Assembly: GCA_030323885.1 (NCBI GenBank)
Contig: CM059188.1
Location: 116,163,974-116,227,973, forward strand
Direction of reading: 5' to 3'
Origin: Branchipolynoe longqiensis
Lineage: Eukaryota > Annelida > Polychaeta > Phyllodocida > Polynoidae
DNA length: 64,000 nt
The translations under genes and the position numbers were made by a program. Positions within the stretch are counted from its first letter, which is position 1. Each line of letters opens with the position of its first letter. Below the pieces are notes generated by a model. That model made no database searches. It was given only the letters and a program-made list of their open reading frames with translations, and was not told where the DNA came from. This document shows positions 1 to 11,150 of the stretch, piece after piece.

Positions 1-67
1 ACCGTTGAAGGTTCGATTTGGGCATAATCTGTACAAGTTTCAGGCACTCCATTGTCTTTGTTTTTTT

Positions 68-693
68 CAGTTATTATCACTTTAGAAATACCTCCCATTA
101 TTTCAACTGCACGTCCTGCCTGGCACTAACGGATATCTGAATGTTTTTTTATCTCTGCTTTGCGCAGGTATTTCCTGTTCCTGCAGTTGCGGAGAGACAT
201 TTTGCTTTAGAAATACCTCCCATTATTTCAACTGCGCGTCCTGCCTGCCACTTACGGATATCTGAATGGTTTTTTATCTTTGCTTTGCGCAGGTATTTCC
301 TGTTCCTGCAGTTGCGGAGAGACATTTTGCTTCAGAAATACCTCCCCATTATTTCAACTGCGCTTCCTGCCTGCCACTTACGGATATCTGAATGTTCTTT
401 TATCTTTGCTTTGCGCAGGTATTTCCTGTTCCTATAGTTGCGGAGAGAACTTTGCTTTTGAAATACCTCCCATTATTTCAACTGCATGTCCTGCCTGGCA
501 CTTACGGATAACCAATGGTTTTTATCTTCGCTTTGTGCAGGTATTTCCTGTTCCTACAGTTGCGGAGAGAATTTTGCTTTTGAAATACCTCCCATTATTT
601 GAGCTGCGTGTCCTGCCTGGCACTTACGGATAACCAATGTTTTTTATCTTCGCTTTGCACAGGTATTTCCTGTTCCTGCAGTTGCGGAGAGAC
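68..693 (+). repeat. Tandem array (about 123-bp unit) carrying the exon-1 splice acceptor
   Basis: Six units. The last five carry GTATTTCCTGTTCCTGCAG followed by TTGCGGAGAGA; then comes AAATACCTCCCATTATTT, a Cys/Ala-rich stretch and GGATATCTGAATG. TTGCGG begins at 187, 312, 438, 560 and 682 (spacings 125, 126, 122, 122). The first unit (CAG ending at 70) lacks the exon-like bases. The acceptor at 437 has TATAG instead of TGCAG. Confidence 0.9.
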
Positions 694-760
694 CTGCACC
701 ACGGCCGGTTGTTGTGCTCGCCTCAGGACGCCAACCTGCTCGCAGCTTACATCATACAGT
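682..760 (+). CDS. FRMD5: FRMD5-like exon 1 of window (FERM F2 lobe)
   Basis: Starts in phase 0 after ...TTCCTGCAG and ends with one base of a split codon before GTGAGT. It encodes [12 protein letters not shown] followed by [14 protein letters not shown], the well-conserved F2 helix of FRMD3/5-type FERM domains. The acceptor and the first 11 coding bases lie in the last unit of a tandem array, so near-identical acceptor copies occur upstream with exon starts at 187, 312, 438 and 560; only this last copy runs on into coding sequence. The preceding coding exon is not in the window. Confidence 0.9.
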
Positions 761-1796
761 GTGAGTAGCTGCGGTCCAGTGCGCAGCCCTGCCGCGCAGC
801 TGTAGTATTATTTATCCACATCACTTGGTCAATTATGAACACTGCTATGATTACTCTTGTATGCTAACAGTCTAACTGATTATTGAGGCTGGCTTTGTTG
901 TTTCTGGCTCCTTGAAGAACCTTTAAGAAAAATATTATCCCAATAATGGGAGAGTTAAGAGTCATAGAGGCACACAAAGTGGTGGGTTTGATCATTTTGA
1001 TTACACAGTACAGGCTGAGTGAGCCGTCTTGGTATTACAGGGTCTTTGTATAAACATAGACACTAATAAAGTCTGTACTAGACTACTAAATGACTGAAAC
1101 GTACAATCCTCCAAGCATTGTTTATCCCATCATTACTAACAACCTACTTACTGAAACTACTTCATGTAGTCAAAAAAACACACCTGAGGTATTACCCTTT
1201 TAAGCATAACCCTATAAGCTAACCACACTCTATCTAACAGAATAAACAAACCATTCTACTAACACTCACTCCATCTCAAAATGTTAACTCCAACAACATG
1301 ATAGTTTTGCAATTCACAACATAGTAGGCATACAAACCTATGAAGGGAAACTATGCACCTAACCACTCCGTAATGTAAAGGTCTAATCAATACACATGTA
1401 TGTATCAAGTGTGTAGGAATACAACATATAACTGCTATTTTTGTATGTGAATTGTCAAACTATACCATATGTAAGTCTTTGAATGTTTGATATTGTTATT
1501 TCAGCTGATTTGGGCTAGCTGCATATATTGTAAATAACTGTATTGTCACATGGCTGGAAGACCAGTGCCACGGCGCTGACAAAAGACTTTATTCAATGAA
1601 TAAACTATATTTACAACAACAAAAATACCATCAGAAAATTTAAGGGTATGGAATTTTACCCATATTATTACCCTATGGCAAAGCAAATAAAAACCTGGTG
1701 CCCATGTAGGCGTCCTCCTCCAGCCCGCACCCTAAGTGCCTCTTGACATTCACTTGACCATGCTTGTCACACCGCACCTACATCTGCATAACGCAC
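761..1796. other. Intron sequence without recognised gene
   Basis: AT-rich intron. Bases 880-960 (GGCTCCTTGAAGAACCTTTAAGAAAAATATTATCCC) are not shown to code; they recur in altered form at 23180-23240, as does the AATTTTACCCAT patch near 1650 at about 15335, so both are degraded pieces of a dispersed repeat. Nothing else is supported. Confidence 0.5.
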
Positions 1797-2130
1797 ATCG
1801 AGCGCAGTGCCCGAATCAGTAGAGCATGAGCCTCGCGTGCGGGATATCGGGAGTTTGGTTCCCAGTCGAGTCAAACCAATGTCTTATAGAATTGATACTT
1901 GTCACTTCCTAGCCTGGCACTCAGCATTAATAGGATAGGACATGGACTGGTAAGCTCAGTGTCAGGATAATGTGACTGAGTGGGATATCGCATCATGGTG
2001 CCAGCAGCCTTGATTCCCCAGTGAGGCACCACTATAAAGCAACCATAAGTGTGCACTGTCACAATTCGGTAACCCGTCTTGATATGACGTTAGATGTTGC
2101 CAGGACATAAAACTCCAACAACCAACCAAC
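1797..2130 (+). mobile_element. SINE family A (tRNA-derived), copy
   Basis: Has a tRNA-like head (box-B-like GGTTCCCAGTC, then GAGTCAAACCAATG), the body GATACTTGTCACTTCCTAGC and CAGTGTCAGGATAATGTGAC, and the tail CTTGATATGACGTTAGATG...CCAACCAACC. Orientation is plus. Family members in this window are recognised by the same ordered blocks. Confidence 0.85.
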
Positions 2131-2136
2131 ATACCA

Positions 2137-2566
2137 CGTAGATAAAAGATTCACCCGTTGTAGTACACGGGTGAAGACCAGCCTTATATAAATACGGGCG
2201 AAAATAGCGTTAGTATGAAAGTGAGGCTCCAGTATGGAAGTGAGGCTCCAGTATGTGGCTCCAGTATCAAATGGATACTTCTATAGGCACAGAGTTGGTG
2301 AAATGGGCGAGAATGCAAAAAGACAAGATGGCGGCCGCAGAACGCCGTCGATTTCACTTTTAAATCTTATTAAACTAGATATTATATTATATTTTTCAAC
2401 TCAAAGGTAGCGGGTAAATAATAAAACAGATGTAAAGAATAAATGTTGCTTCTTAGATTGTTAAATTAGGCCCTCAATTCTTTTACCCGCATTTTCGCCA
2501 GCTTTTACATAAGGCTGGTTTGCACCCCTACTGCAGCAGTACGGGGTGAATCTTGTACCTACATAG
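2137..2566. mobile_element. MITE family Q (inverted-repeat element)
   Basis: Left end TAGATAAAAGATTCACCC with ACGGGTGAAGACCAGCCTTA; right end TAAGGCTGGTTTGCACCCC and GGGGTGAATCTTGTACCTA form a long imperfect inverted repeat around an AT-rich middle. A related copy lies at 32466-32812. It ends about 24 nt before exon 2. Confidence 0.65.
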
Positions 2567-2589
2567 CACGCTGCGTTTGTCGTCCACAG

Positions 2590-2722
2590 CGGAGGTTGGA
2601 GATTACGACGTGGAGGACCATCCTCCCGGGTACGTGGCCCAGTTCAAGATGCTTCCAAAACAGACGGCCAAGCAGGAAGAGAAAATAACCGAGATTCACA
2701 AGGGCATGGCTTCCAACGGCGG
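2590..2722 (+). CDS. FRMD5: FRMD5-like exon 2 (FERM F2 lobe)
   Basis: Acceptor TCGTCCACAG, donor GTAGGT. The split codon T|CG gives Ser, then EVGDYDVEDHPPGYVAQFKM and LPKQTAKQEEKITEIHK follow, a strong match to the F2 lobe of FRMD3/FRMD5. The exon ends with two bases of a Gly codon completed in the next exon. The residues just before the donor (GMASNGG) are the variable loop between F2 helices. Coding GC content is higher than in the AT-rich introns around it. Confidence 0.93.
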
Positions 2723-2865
2723 GTAGGTGTGCGGCGAGCGGGACGCTGTGTGTACAAATCGCTGCTGGTTCTTATATAGCGATATAGCGAATGGTAGACA
2801 GGAAGTGTGAATACCTATTTGTCTCTCTTTTTTCCCTCTTTTTGTTGTTGTTTGTTTTGGTACAT

Positions 2866-3072
2866 TAGTTGTCCCAAGCAGGGGAAATCCCAGTCACAGA
2901 TGACTGGTCTTCCCCACTCCACTGCTGGTCGATAGAAAGCCCGAGCCTACACTTTTACCGACCCAAGGGATTTTTAACCTCCCACACCACATAGACATGG
3001 TATGAGAGCAACCGGCCTTTGATGACGCTGTAAGTTATGCACAGCGGTGGAAATCCAAATTGGCAGCATGAA
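2866..3072 (-). mobile_element. SINE family K fragment
   Basis: The block GTCGATAGAAAGCCCGAGCC through GGTGGAAATCCAAATTGGCAG is repeated almost unchanged at 42231-42380. There it continues into a minus-strand tRNA-like head, so this copy is the body without the head. Confidence 0.65.
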
Positions 3073-3208
3073 TTAGGACTCGACAGCTGGTCTGGACCAC
3101 CTCATATACCCTATATGTTCCAATAGACGCGCACTGCGTGAGTGCAGCCACATGGATGCGCGTCTATTCAAAGTTAAAGAATTTCATAGATTTGTTTTTG
3201 TCGTTCCT

Positions 3209-3346
3209 CTGAAATAAAGTGGGATTGTCTTATTTTATGTGAATTCAGTCTGAATATGGTCGTATATTTGTATTAGTTTGTTTGTGTGCCTCTGAAATAA
3301 AGTAGGATTGTCTTATTTTATGTGCATTCAGTCTGAATATGATCAT
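3209..3346 (+). repeat. Direct duplication, period about 80 bp
   Basis: TCTGAAATAAAGT[G/A]GGATTG and TTATTTTATGTG[A/C]ATTC occur twice in succession. Confidence 0.8.
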
Positions 3347-3514
3347 AAATGTGTGCGCGCTTTCAATCTTGAAATGGGGGGGGTGCTTCTATTGGGTAGC
3401 GTGCTTCTATTGGGATATATACAGTAGTTTATTAAATCAATTTGATCAGTTAATAATAATAAAACCTTTTATTTTCATCTAGAATTTGATTTACCTTGAC
3501 CACAAATTATACGA

Positions 3515-3665
3515 TTGTGAGCTTTTTATGTTCATGAGTGTCTATTGACACATAATTAATTGTATGCTTTTACATTATATGTAAAAGCGATGGTTAAATA
3601 AAAAGAAATTACAATTATCGCCATGAATATGGCCTATGCTGTCGACACGACGTAAAGAAATCAAT
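3515..3665 (+). repeat. Dispersed repeat family L
   Basis: Contains GTCTATTGACACATAATTAA, GCTTTTACAT...TGTAAAAGCGATGG (hairpin) and GGCCTATGCTGTCGACACGA with CGTAAAGAAATCAA. The same blocks occur in reverse at 25426-25570, so it is a mobile sequence, probably SINE-like. Confidence 0.6.
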
Positions 3666-3845
3666 TAGGACTCAGTTAACAAAATTATTGCATGTTTCCT
3701 TATATTAACTTTAAACTACGCCTTAGCTCCATGACTCAATTACCAACATTGTGGCGTGTTTCTTTAGTTTAACTTAAAACTACACCTTATCGCGTGATTC
3801 AATTTTTAAAGAAAGGGACAATTATTTGTTGGTGATAGTGTAGTT

Positions 3846-3960
3846 ATGCTGCCCATAATGGTTAAGTCTAATGACTTGTTTTCGCCGCTAGACAGTAATC
3901 GTCTTGTGGTTCCCCTTCTTTTATTACTTTCAGTTGTTGTGTAGCTATCTAGTACATGCA
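3846..3960 (+). repeat. Dispersed repeat family M
   Basis: CCCATAATGGTTAAGTCT and GTGGTTCCCCTTCTTTTATT are shared with 43648-43755; a piece also occurs at 42180-42235 next to SINE K. Function unknown. Confidence 0.6.
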
Positions 3961-4227
3961 TTCTTTCTCTGTTTGTAAGCATTCTCCCACATCTTCCTAA
4001 CCTCTGTGAGTGTTAATCGGTTAGTTGTTTGGTTACCTATAGTTATTTCCCCCGACTGCCTTCACCAGGTTGTGTTAGTGGTCATTGGTTTTTGGTTTTA
4101 AATTTAAGTTTACTGAGTGTATTATGCCTAGCATGTATACCTTCTAAAAGTTTGATTCAATTATCAGTGTATGTATATTTATTCATTATTATTTTTTTAT
4201 ATTACAAATTAGTTTTTTTTAAGTTAG

Positions 4228-4830
4228 TCTAGCAGCGCATTTGTTGATAGAAACTCAAAACCATCGGACTATGCAGCTTACCAAAGCCACTGATTGAACT
4301 CAAAAAACCATCAAATAGTGCTTTACTAAGCGCCTTGACGTAACATTATTTTTAAAACCATCGACTAGCGCTTACAAACGCACTTGATAGAAACTCAAAA
4401 AACCATCAAACTATGTAGCTTTACCTAAGCGCCACTTGACGATAGAACATTATTTTAAAAAACCATCGGACTATACAGCTTTACCTAAACGACACTTGTC
4501 GATAGAAATCTTTTTTTAAGCCATCAAACTATGCACCTTTAACTAAGCGCCAATTGTCAATAGAAACTTAAAAAAATCATAAACCTATGTAGCTTTACCA
4601 AAACGCCACTTGTCGATAGAAACTCAAAAACCACCAAACGCTTTACCTAAACGCCACTTGATGATAGAAACTTTTAAAAACCATTGGACTATGCTGCTTT
4701 ACCAAAGCGCCACTTGTCGATAGAAACTAAAAAAAATCATCACCCTATGCAGCTTTACCTAAACGCCACTTGTCGATAGAAAATCAAAGAACTATTGTAC
4801 TATCGTACTATGCAGCTTTAGCTAAATGCC
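4228..4830 (+). repeat. Tandem array, about 56-bp unit, related to MITE D terminus
   Basis: Roughly ten degenerate units of AAACCATCGGACTATGCAGC, TTTACCTAAGCGCCACTTG, TCGATAGAAACTCAAAA. The CATCGGACTATGCAGCTTTA part equals the terminus of the TTAA-flanked MITE family D found elsewhere in the window, so the array probably arose by amplification of one MITE end. Confidence 0.8.
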
Positions 4831-4849
4831 GCTATGTTCCTTCACACAG

Positions 4850-4937
4850 GTGCACGGTGCCTTCAGAGGCAGAGTCTAACTTCCTGAAGAGGGCGAGTCA
4901 GCTGGACACATACGGAGTGGACCCACACCCAGTCAAG
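4850..4937 (+). CDS. FRMD5: FRMD5-like exon 3 (end of F2 lobe)
   Basis: Acceptor TTCCTTCACACAG, donor GTAGCT. It completes the split Gly and reads CTVPSEAESNFLKRASQLDT then YGVDPHPVK, ending in phase 0. The SEAE-NFL and DTYGVDPHP motifs mark the F2/F3 junction in this family. A tandem array of about 56-bp units (4228-4830) stops only about 20 nt before the acceptor, so the branch-point region of this intron must sit at or inside the array. Confidence 0.93.
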
Positions 4938-5037
4938 GTAGCTGTCAGCCTTCCTCACCCAGTCCCCCCACCCCCGGAGTCTCCCACACACCCCCACACC
5001 CCGACCGGCCCACACTCACCAAGCCAGTGCTAATACT

Positions 5038-5713
5038 CAGGGATGAAAGATCTCCGCCATTTCTCGGATTTCCGCATTGTTTTGACCGATTAAAATTAAA
5101 CAGGGTCCGTACAGGGCCTGGAAAGTCTTGGAAACGCCTTGAACTTCATCTGCCCCATTTCAAGGCTTTGAACATTTCTGCCTTGAATTTAACCTATTTT
5201 GGGTAATTAGTCTTGAAAAGCCTTGAATCCTGTTAACCTGTCCCCACTGATCTAAATTAGTCGGAAATTGCCATTTGCCATTCACCATTGTTGTTTTTTC
5301 CTGAAATCCAAATGAAAATAGTCTTGAATTCCTATCAAAAACAGCCTTAAAATAGCCTTTAGTTCCATATCTTCACATGTGTACAGACCCTGTATTTAAC
5401 ATTTATTAATGTTAAGCAAAATGTCAATCAATCAGGATGTATATGACAATTGGTTAGTTCGAATCCCATTCTTATGTGACCTTAAATATTACAAGAACAT
5501 AAAACCCCAACAAGAAAGAGTTAGTTAGGCATGGGCGATAATATACTCACAACAAAGATAGTTGAAACTCGACTTCCGGCATTTTCCCCCACGATTCACC
5601 TGACAATGCTAATTCTATGGGGGGGGAATCTGCGTTTTCGCGGAAATTTGCCATCAGCGTCATAATCTCGACTTGATTTCCACGTTTTTTGTCGGAGACC
5701 ACTTTCATCCCTG
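5038..5713 (+). mobile_element. MITE family B (hAT-like), interrupted by family C
   Basis: Terminal repeats CAGGGATGAAAGATCTCCG and CCACTTTCATCCCTG. The interior has GGATGTATATGACAATTGG, GGGCGATAATAT and ATCTGCGTTTTCGCGG. The family C element at 5101-5392 splits it. Confidence 0.85.
5101..5392 (+). mobile_element. MITE family C (hAT-like), nested in family B
   Basis: Ends CAGGGTCCGTAC and GTACAGACCCTG. The interior is built from repeated CTTGAAAAGCCTTGAAT-like words and TGATCTAAATTAGTCGGAAA. Because it interrupts a B element it is the younger of the two. Confidence 0.85.
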
Positions 5714-5754
5714 AATATTACATGGTTCAGCAGTTGATCAGTTCTAGGATGGCT

Positions 5755-5847
5755 TCGTCTTAGACTACCGACTTCCTCCCGAAATGGACCATTTAAACTA
5801 ATTAAAGTCGGTCCTATGGTCGGTCGATTTAGAGAGGTTTTACTGTA
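5755..5847 (-). mobile_element. MITE family F fragment
   Basis: Ends in GGTCGATTTAGAGAGGTTTT and ACTGTA, the reverse of the family F left terminus seen intact at 47862-48030. Confidence 0.65.
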
Positions 5848-6047
5848 TGTAGTGTGAAGCGTAGCTGGGAGCCAGTAGTTAAGAATGAAGCACTGATCAC
5901 CTGTTAAACCATCCGCATGTGGCACTGCGACCCACTTGTAGGACTGCGCGTCGGTAAACTGGTATACGTCGGGAACCTACCACACTCCTGGAACCAGCGT
6001 ACTTAAACCCCAGTCACACTACTGCTTGCGACCACTTTGCGACCACA

Positions 6048-6375
6048 AAAACTCAGACGCTGTGGCTGAATCGATAGAGCACAGGCTTCCCGTGCGGTAG
6101 ATCGGGGTTCGATTCCCGGTCGAGTCAAACCAATGACTTATAAGATTGATACTTGTCGCTTCCTAGGCTGGCACTTGGCATTAATAGGATAGGACAAGGA
6201 CTGGTTAGCTCAGTGTCAGGATAATGTGACATGAGTGGGATATTTGGTACCGGTGGCCTGGTGTCCCAGTGGGACAGCACTATAAAAGTCTCCATGAGTG
6301 CGCAGTCACAAGTCGGTACCCGTCCTGATATGACCTTAGATGTTACCAGGATGTAGAACTCCAACAAACAAACGA
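6048..6375 (+). mobile_element. SINE family A, full-length copy
   Basis: A-box-like GTGGCTGAATCGATAGAGC, box B GGTTCGATTCC, body AATGACTTATAAGATTGATA, tail GTCCTGATATGACCTTAGAT. One of the best-preserved copies. Confidence 0.88.
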
Positions 6376-6404
6376 TCCCCAAAAAAGGGTGGTCGCAAAA
6401 TGGT

Positions 6405-7365
6405 CTCTAGAGCTGCGTATCGATCGGTAACCAGCATATTTACCGACTGCACTCATAGAGCTGCACATTGGTAACCATGGTTACCTACTGCACTTCTAGA
6501 ATAGCATAGTTACCTACTACACTCCTAGAACAGCATGTTAGTAACTAGCATAGTTACCTACTGTACTCTTAGAACAGCATGTCAGTAACCAACATAGTTA
6601 CCTGCTGTACTCTGAGAACAGCACATCGGTAACCAGCATAGTTACCTACTGTACTCTTAGAACAGCATGTCAGTAACCAGCATAGTTACCTACTATACTC
6701 TTAGAACAGCACGTCGGTAACCAGCATGGTTACCTACTGTACTCTTAGAACTGCATGTTAGTTACCAGCATAGTTTCCTACTGTACTCTTAGAACTTCAT
6801 GTCGGTAACTAACATAGTTACCTACTGCGCCTAGATAGATCTGCTCAATAATAACCCTAGTTACCTACTGTACTCTTAGAACTACATGTCAGTAACCAGT
6901 GAATGGTAACCAGCATAGTTACCTACTGTACTCTTAGAACTGCATGTCGGTAACTAACATAGTTACCTACTGCACCTAGATAGAGCTGCTCAATAGTAAA
7001 CATAGTTACCTACTGTACTCTTAGAACTACATGTCTATAACTAGCATAGTTACCTATTGCACCTAGATAGAGCTGCTCAATTGCAACCATAATTAACCTA
7101 CTGTACTCTTAGAACTACATGTCAGTAACCAGCGAATGGATATTTACTGATCTCTTAGAAGTGCATGTCGGTAACCAGCATAGTTATCTACTGTACTCTT
7201 AGAACTGCATGACGGTAACCAGTATAGTTACCTACTGTACTCTTAGAACTGCATGACGGTAACCAGTATAGTTACCTACTGTACTCTTAGAACAGCATGT
7301 GGGTAATCAGCGTAGTTACATAGTGCACTCCTGGAGCAGCAAGTCGGTAATGGACATGCTTACCT
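6405..7365 (+). repeat. Minisatellite, 44-bp unit
   Basis: About twenty units of AACAGCATGTCAGTAACCAG plus CATAGTTACCTACTGTACTC TTAG with point changes; some units are replaced by a longer variant with TAGATAGAGCTGCTCAATA. Confidence 0.88.
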
Positions 7366-7866
7366 GCTGGTCCCCAGTCAAGTAGACAAACCATTCCTCA
7401 AAGCCCAGATTGAAACCTGTGTGTATAGAGGGAGTGCATGTGACGTCATCACTCAGCAGTCAGCGGCCAGCCATCTTGGATTATGAGCACCCTCCCTAGC
7501 CATGTTGTGAATGCATGCAGATGCGGTAAAACCGAGTTTTCTTGTGTTCTGGGAGGCTCTGGGCAGTTTACTTCCAATGTGTTTACTTACAGCACTTTAG
7601 CAACAACTCTTGAGGCCAAACTGCTCAAAACAGTGACAAATAAACCAACAAATCAGTAAATAAGCACAGTGTAGGCAGTTGCAAGCCTTCCGCATGTAAT
7701 CCAATATGGCCACCGAAAGTTGTCTTGTGACGTCATTACACCCCTTCTATAGTGTGTGCGACACTCTGCTGTCAAAAACACTCACCTTCTACGTGTCAAA
7801 TTAAAAACCACATGACAGTACCCACGGTTGGTCGTAAACTAGATACACCTGATCCACACTATCGTT

Positions 7867-8215
7867 CAGGGATGAAAGATCTCTGCGGTTTCGCAGATTT
7901 CCACAATTTTTTTATATTTACGTTAAACAATTAAAAAGAAAATTGGATGTATATGACAACAGTTGGGTAGTTTGAATCCCATTCTTATACAACCTTAGAT
8001 GGTGCTAGAACATAATCCAAACAAGTTAGGTATGGGCGATAATACAGTCACAACAAAGCTAGTTGAAATCTGACTTCAAGTATTTTTTCCGCGATTCCCT
8101 GACAGTACTAAGTTTATGGGAGAAGGTCTGCATTATTGAGCAAATTTGCTACCAGTGTAATAATCTCGGCTTGATTTCCGTGGGTTTGTTTTGCTGGAGA
8201 CCACTTTCATCCCTG
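7867..8215 (+). mobile_element. MITE family B, intact copy with direct repeat
   Basis: Begins CAGGGATGAAAGATCTC and ends CTTTCATCCCTG. The flanks are ATCGTT on both sides (7861-7866 and 8216-8221), a 6-bp target-site duplication. Length 349 bp. Confidence 0.88.
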
Positions 8216-8221
8216 ATCGTT

Positions 8222-8988
8222 AACTTAATGGTGTCATTACTGGTTGTTTACTCACCTTATCCAATCCAATTTAATTCAAGATGAGCATCATTAATTCATT
8301 TAGTATTTCTCGTTTATTGGTTTGTTTTTGTATTCACATTCCTGATCAAATATACACAGTAATTTTATTTGAAAGTGAAAAAGAATGAATGTATCGAGCT
8401 TGAACTTAATTCACAATTCACCAGTCCTTTACTACCTCACATATATTATGTTGGTTTTTTGGAATAAATAACCATGCCAGGAATTAAAGGAAGTTAGCAA
8501 CACTTAAAAAAAAAAAAAAAATTATTTACTAGTATATTTACATGTTACAAATCATTCCTATTTAAAACACTATTATGTGAATTCTATAGAAATAGATTAA
8601 ACATTTTGATATCATTCCTGATTGTTCTTAAGCCCACAAAGAAAGACAAGAATGATGATTCAATAGTTGTAAAGGTATAATATCACGGTGTAGCGTAATT
8701 AGTATTAGTGAGCGCAAGGTAGCCATGTTGTATATTCATGTCTGAATGTATGTAGTATATATGTGCCCACTACCGGTGTCTCAGTGGATGTATTGTTTGT
8801 GCTCATACCCCCCCCCCCTCCCACCCCCTACACCCCACGATCGCAACACATGTCTGCATGTTGTGTTACACTGCAAGTTGATGACCCGAGATTGACCTCC
8901 ACCTTTCTCCTACTACCATGTGACCTTCATTTGACCTTGATCGGTAATCTTTCTTTCTGTCCGATATTATGTATAGAACATATATATG
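8222..8988. other. Intron sequence without recognised gene
   Basis: AT-rich, with a poly-A run at about 8505-8521 and a poly-C run at about 8810-8819. No coding or repeat family recognised. Confidence 0.5.
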
Positions 8989-9304
8989 CAGGGTAGGACA
9001 GTAACATTTTCTCCCTACATGTCCAATTGGGCAAGTGACTGAATTTTTCTACTTGCCCAAGTGGCAAAACTATTTGCCCAAGCCTAAGTTAGCTAATTGA
9101 AACTGAAATCTGCTACTGCAGATCAGAAAAGTAATGACTTGTCCATTCGGGCAGGTCACCGAGAACTTCTACCTGCCCGACCGAGTAAACTAGGTGCCCC
9201 GGGCAACCGGGCAGTCCTTATTGTCCTAGCCCCCGTTCTGATATGACCTTAAATGTTGCCAGGACGTAAAACTCCAGCAACCAACCAACTATTGTCCTAC
9301 CCTG
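8989..9304 (+). mobile_element. hAT-like MITE with SINE A tail inserted
   Basis: Ends CAGGGTAGGACAGTAA and TATTGTCCTACCCTG. The interior alternates TTGCCCAAG and GCCCGG words. A SINE A tail (CTGATATGACCTTAAATG through CCAACCAAC) sits at 9232-9289 near the right end. Confidence 0.75.
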
Positions 9305-9435
9305 ACTTGCCACCCGTGTGTAGGACTTTCCAGTTGAGACTTGACTTTGAACCTGACCTTGATTTAGCTTGCCGTGTTGTGCGTGACCTCCTCCATTTGG
9401 TCGTTGCGGAGGCTGTTTCTCGCGACACCTGATCA

Positions 9436-9846
9436 CAGGGTTCCCGCAGATCCTTAAACAATCTTAAAAAGTCTTCAATTGATAAGTCAATTTTCAAGGC
9501 CTTGAAAAGTGTTAAATATGGTAACTTTTCTATGAAAGGTCTTAAGTTGGATTTGGCCACTATAATATTGTTTCACGATATTTTACCAGCTATCTTCACA
9601 AAGCACAAATGCCATGGAGCTGAAATGTCTCGAAGTTGACTCTTTAGTCTACGGACCATAATGTACTGGTCACAAGTGCACATGTACTTGACACATGGTA
9701 GTTTGCCTCACTTATTTCTGTTAATATTTAATTAAATACGTACGTTGCATTTGTCATGAAAATAGGTCTTAAATTGTATGAAGATTGGTAGTAAATAGTC
9801 TTAAAAAGTTCTTAAATGTGATTGGCTGATAGGTGCAGGAACCCTG
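9436..9846 (+). mobile_element. hAT-like MITE related to family C
   Basis: Ends CAGGGTTCCCGCAG and GTGCAGGAACCCTG. The interior has repeated GTCTTAAAAAGT[C/T]CTT words, the same style as family C but different sequence. Confidence 0.75.
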
Positions 9847-9982
9847 AATCATGTACTGCATTTTATTTTTTACAGTCGTACTTGGTCTTTATATAATACA
9901 CATGTTTAATCAAAATTCACCCCCCCCCCTTCTTTATTTTACAAAACAAAATGCAAGTTGCAATTTCTATTATTGAGTATTG

Positions 9983-10263
9983 CAGGGTCCGTACGGGGCC
10001 AGGAAAGTCTTGAAAAGTCTTGAAAACTTCATTTGCCCCATTTCAAGCCTTGGAAAGCATCCAATTTAACCTATTTTGGGTAATTAGTCTTGAAAAGCCT
10101 TGAATTCCATTAAAACCGTCCCCACTGATCTAAATTAGTCCGAAATCGCCATTCACCATTGTTTTTCTTTCTTCCTGAAATGCAAATGAAAATAGTCTTG
10201 AATTCTTATCGAAAACAGCCTTGAAAAGCCTTGAAATAGCCTTGAATTCCTGTATGGACCTTG
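9983..10263 (+). mobile_element. MITE family C copy
   Basis: CAGGGTCCGTACGGGGCC at the left; the right end is degraded (TGTATGGACCTTG). Standard interior CCTTGAATTCCATTAAAAC and TGATCTAAATTAGTCCGAAA. Confidence 0.85.
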
Positions 10264-10515
10264 CTAAGTGTTATTGAACTAAAACTGCTAAGGAGGCCCT
10301 TGTACCTGTTGTGTGAATGGGTTATATTAACCAGCCACTGTCACTGTCAGTGCATGACCCGGTCGTGTCAGCGGATCATGCATCCCCACCCCCCACCCTC
10401 CACCGCTCATCTACAGCTAATTAGGTGTTTTTTTTGGGGGGGGGGGTGATGATGGTGTATTTATACTGCTCATTTGTGCTTGTGCAGGTTTAGACGTAGC
10501 CTGGTTTGAAATACT

Positions 10516-10870
10516 TTAAAGCTGCATAGTCCACAGAAAACATCAAATTTTCAAAGCCAAAACAATTATCTAGATTTGATTCTAAATATCTAACTTAAAT
10601 ACTGGTGTACTTATTAAACATTTGTCGCCACATCGAAAGGACTACTGAGGCAATTTAATAGATTCTGCTCCAGAAGCTTATGGTTGCACAGAGTTTTGGC
10701 GTGCTTGCAAACATTAATTTTGTATGTTTGCACTTCAAACGTCTCTAAAGTTAGCTGTTTAAAATGAACATTATTTTCAAATTGGCGTAAGGTAAATTAT
10801 AGTGATCAATCTAATATATTTATCTCAGAAAATGACAGAAACTTTAAACCATCGGACTATGCAACTTTAA
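10516..10870 (+). mobile_element. MITE family D (TTAA-flanked, piggyBac-like)
   Basis: TTAA then AGCTGCATAGTCC at the left; ATCGGACTATGCAACT then TTAA at the right; 355 bp. TTAA at both ends and the terminal inverted repeat suggest mobilisation by a piggyBac-type transposase; this is inference from the target only. Confidence 0.85.
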
Positions 10871-11150
10871 GAATACAAACTGTTGTTACACCGTACTAAA
10901 CAAGTTGACTATCTCCTGCACCATTGTTTACTGCTCACACAGCCAACACTGACAACTGGTACGCAGGCGCTACAGCCCCCAGACCCCACCCCCTCACCCC
11001 CACCCCAACCCCTGGTCTTTGGCAAGTCTTCTTGGCATGTATTAGTATTTTCATGGTAAATGGGGCCAATGTGTGACATGAGGGTTAAAAATTAATGTTG
11101 TGTATTTCCCAATTTTTCTTTTTTGCTGAGTAGCCAACTCTTCTCCATAT

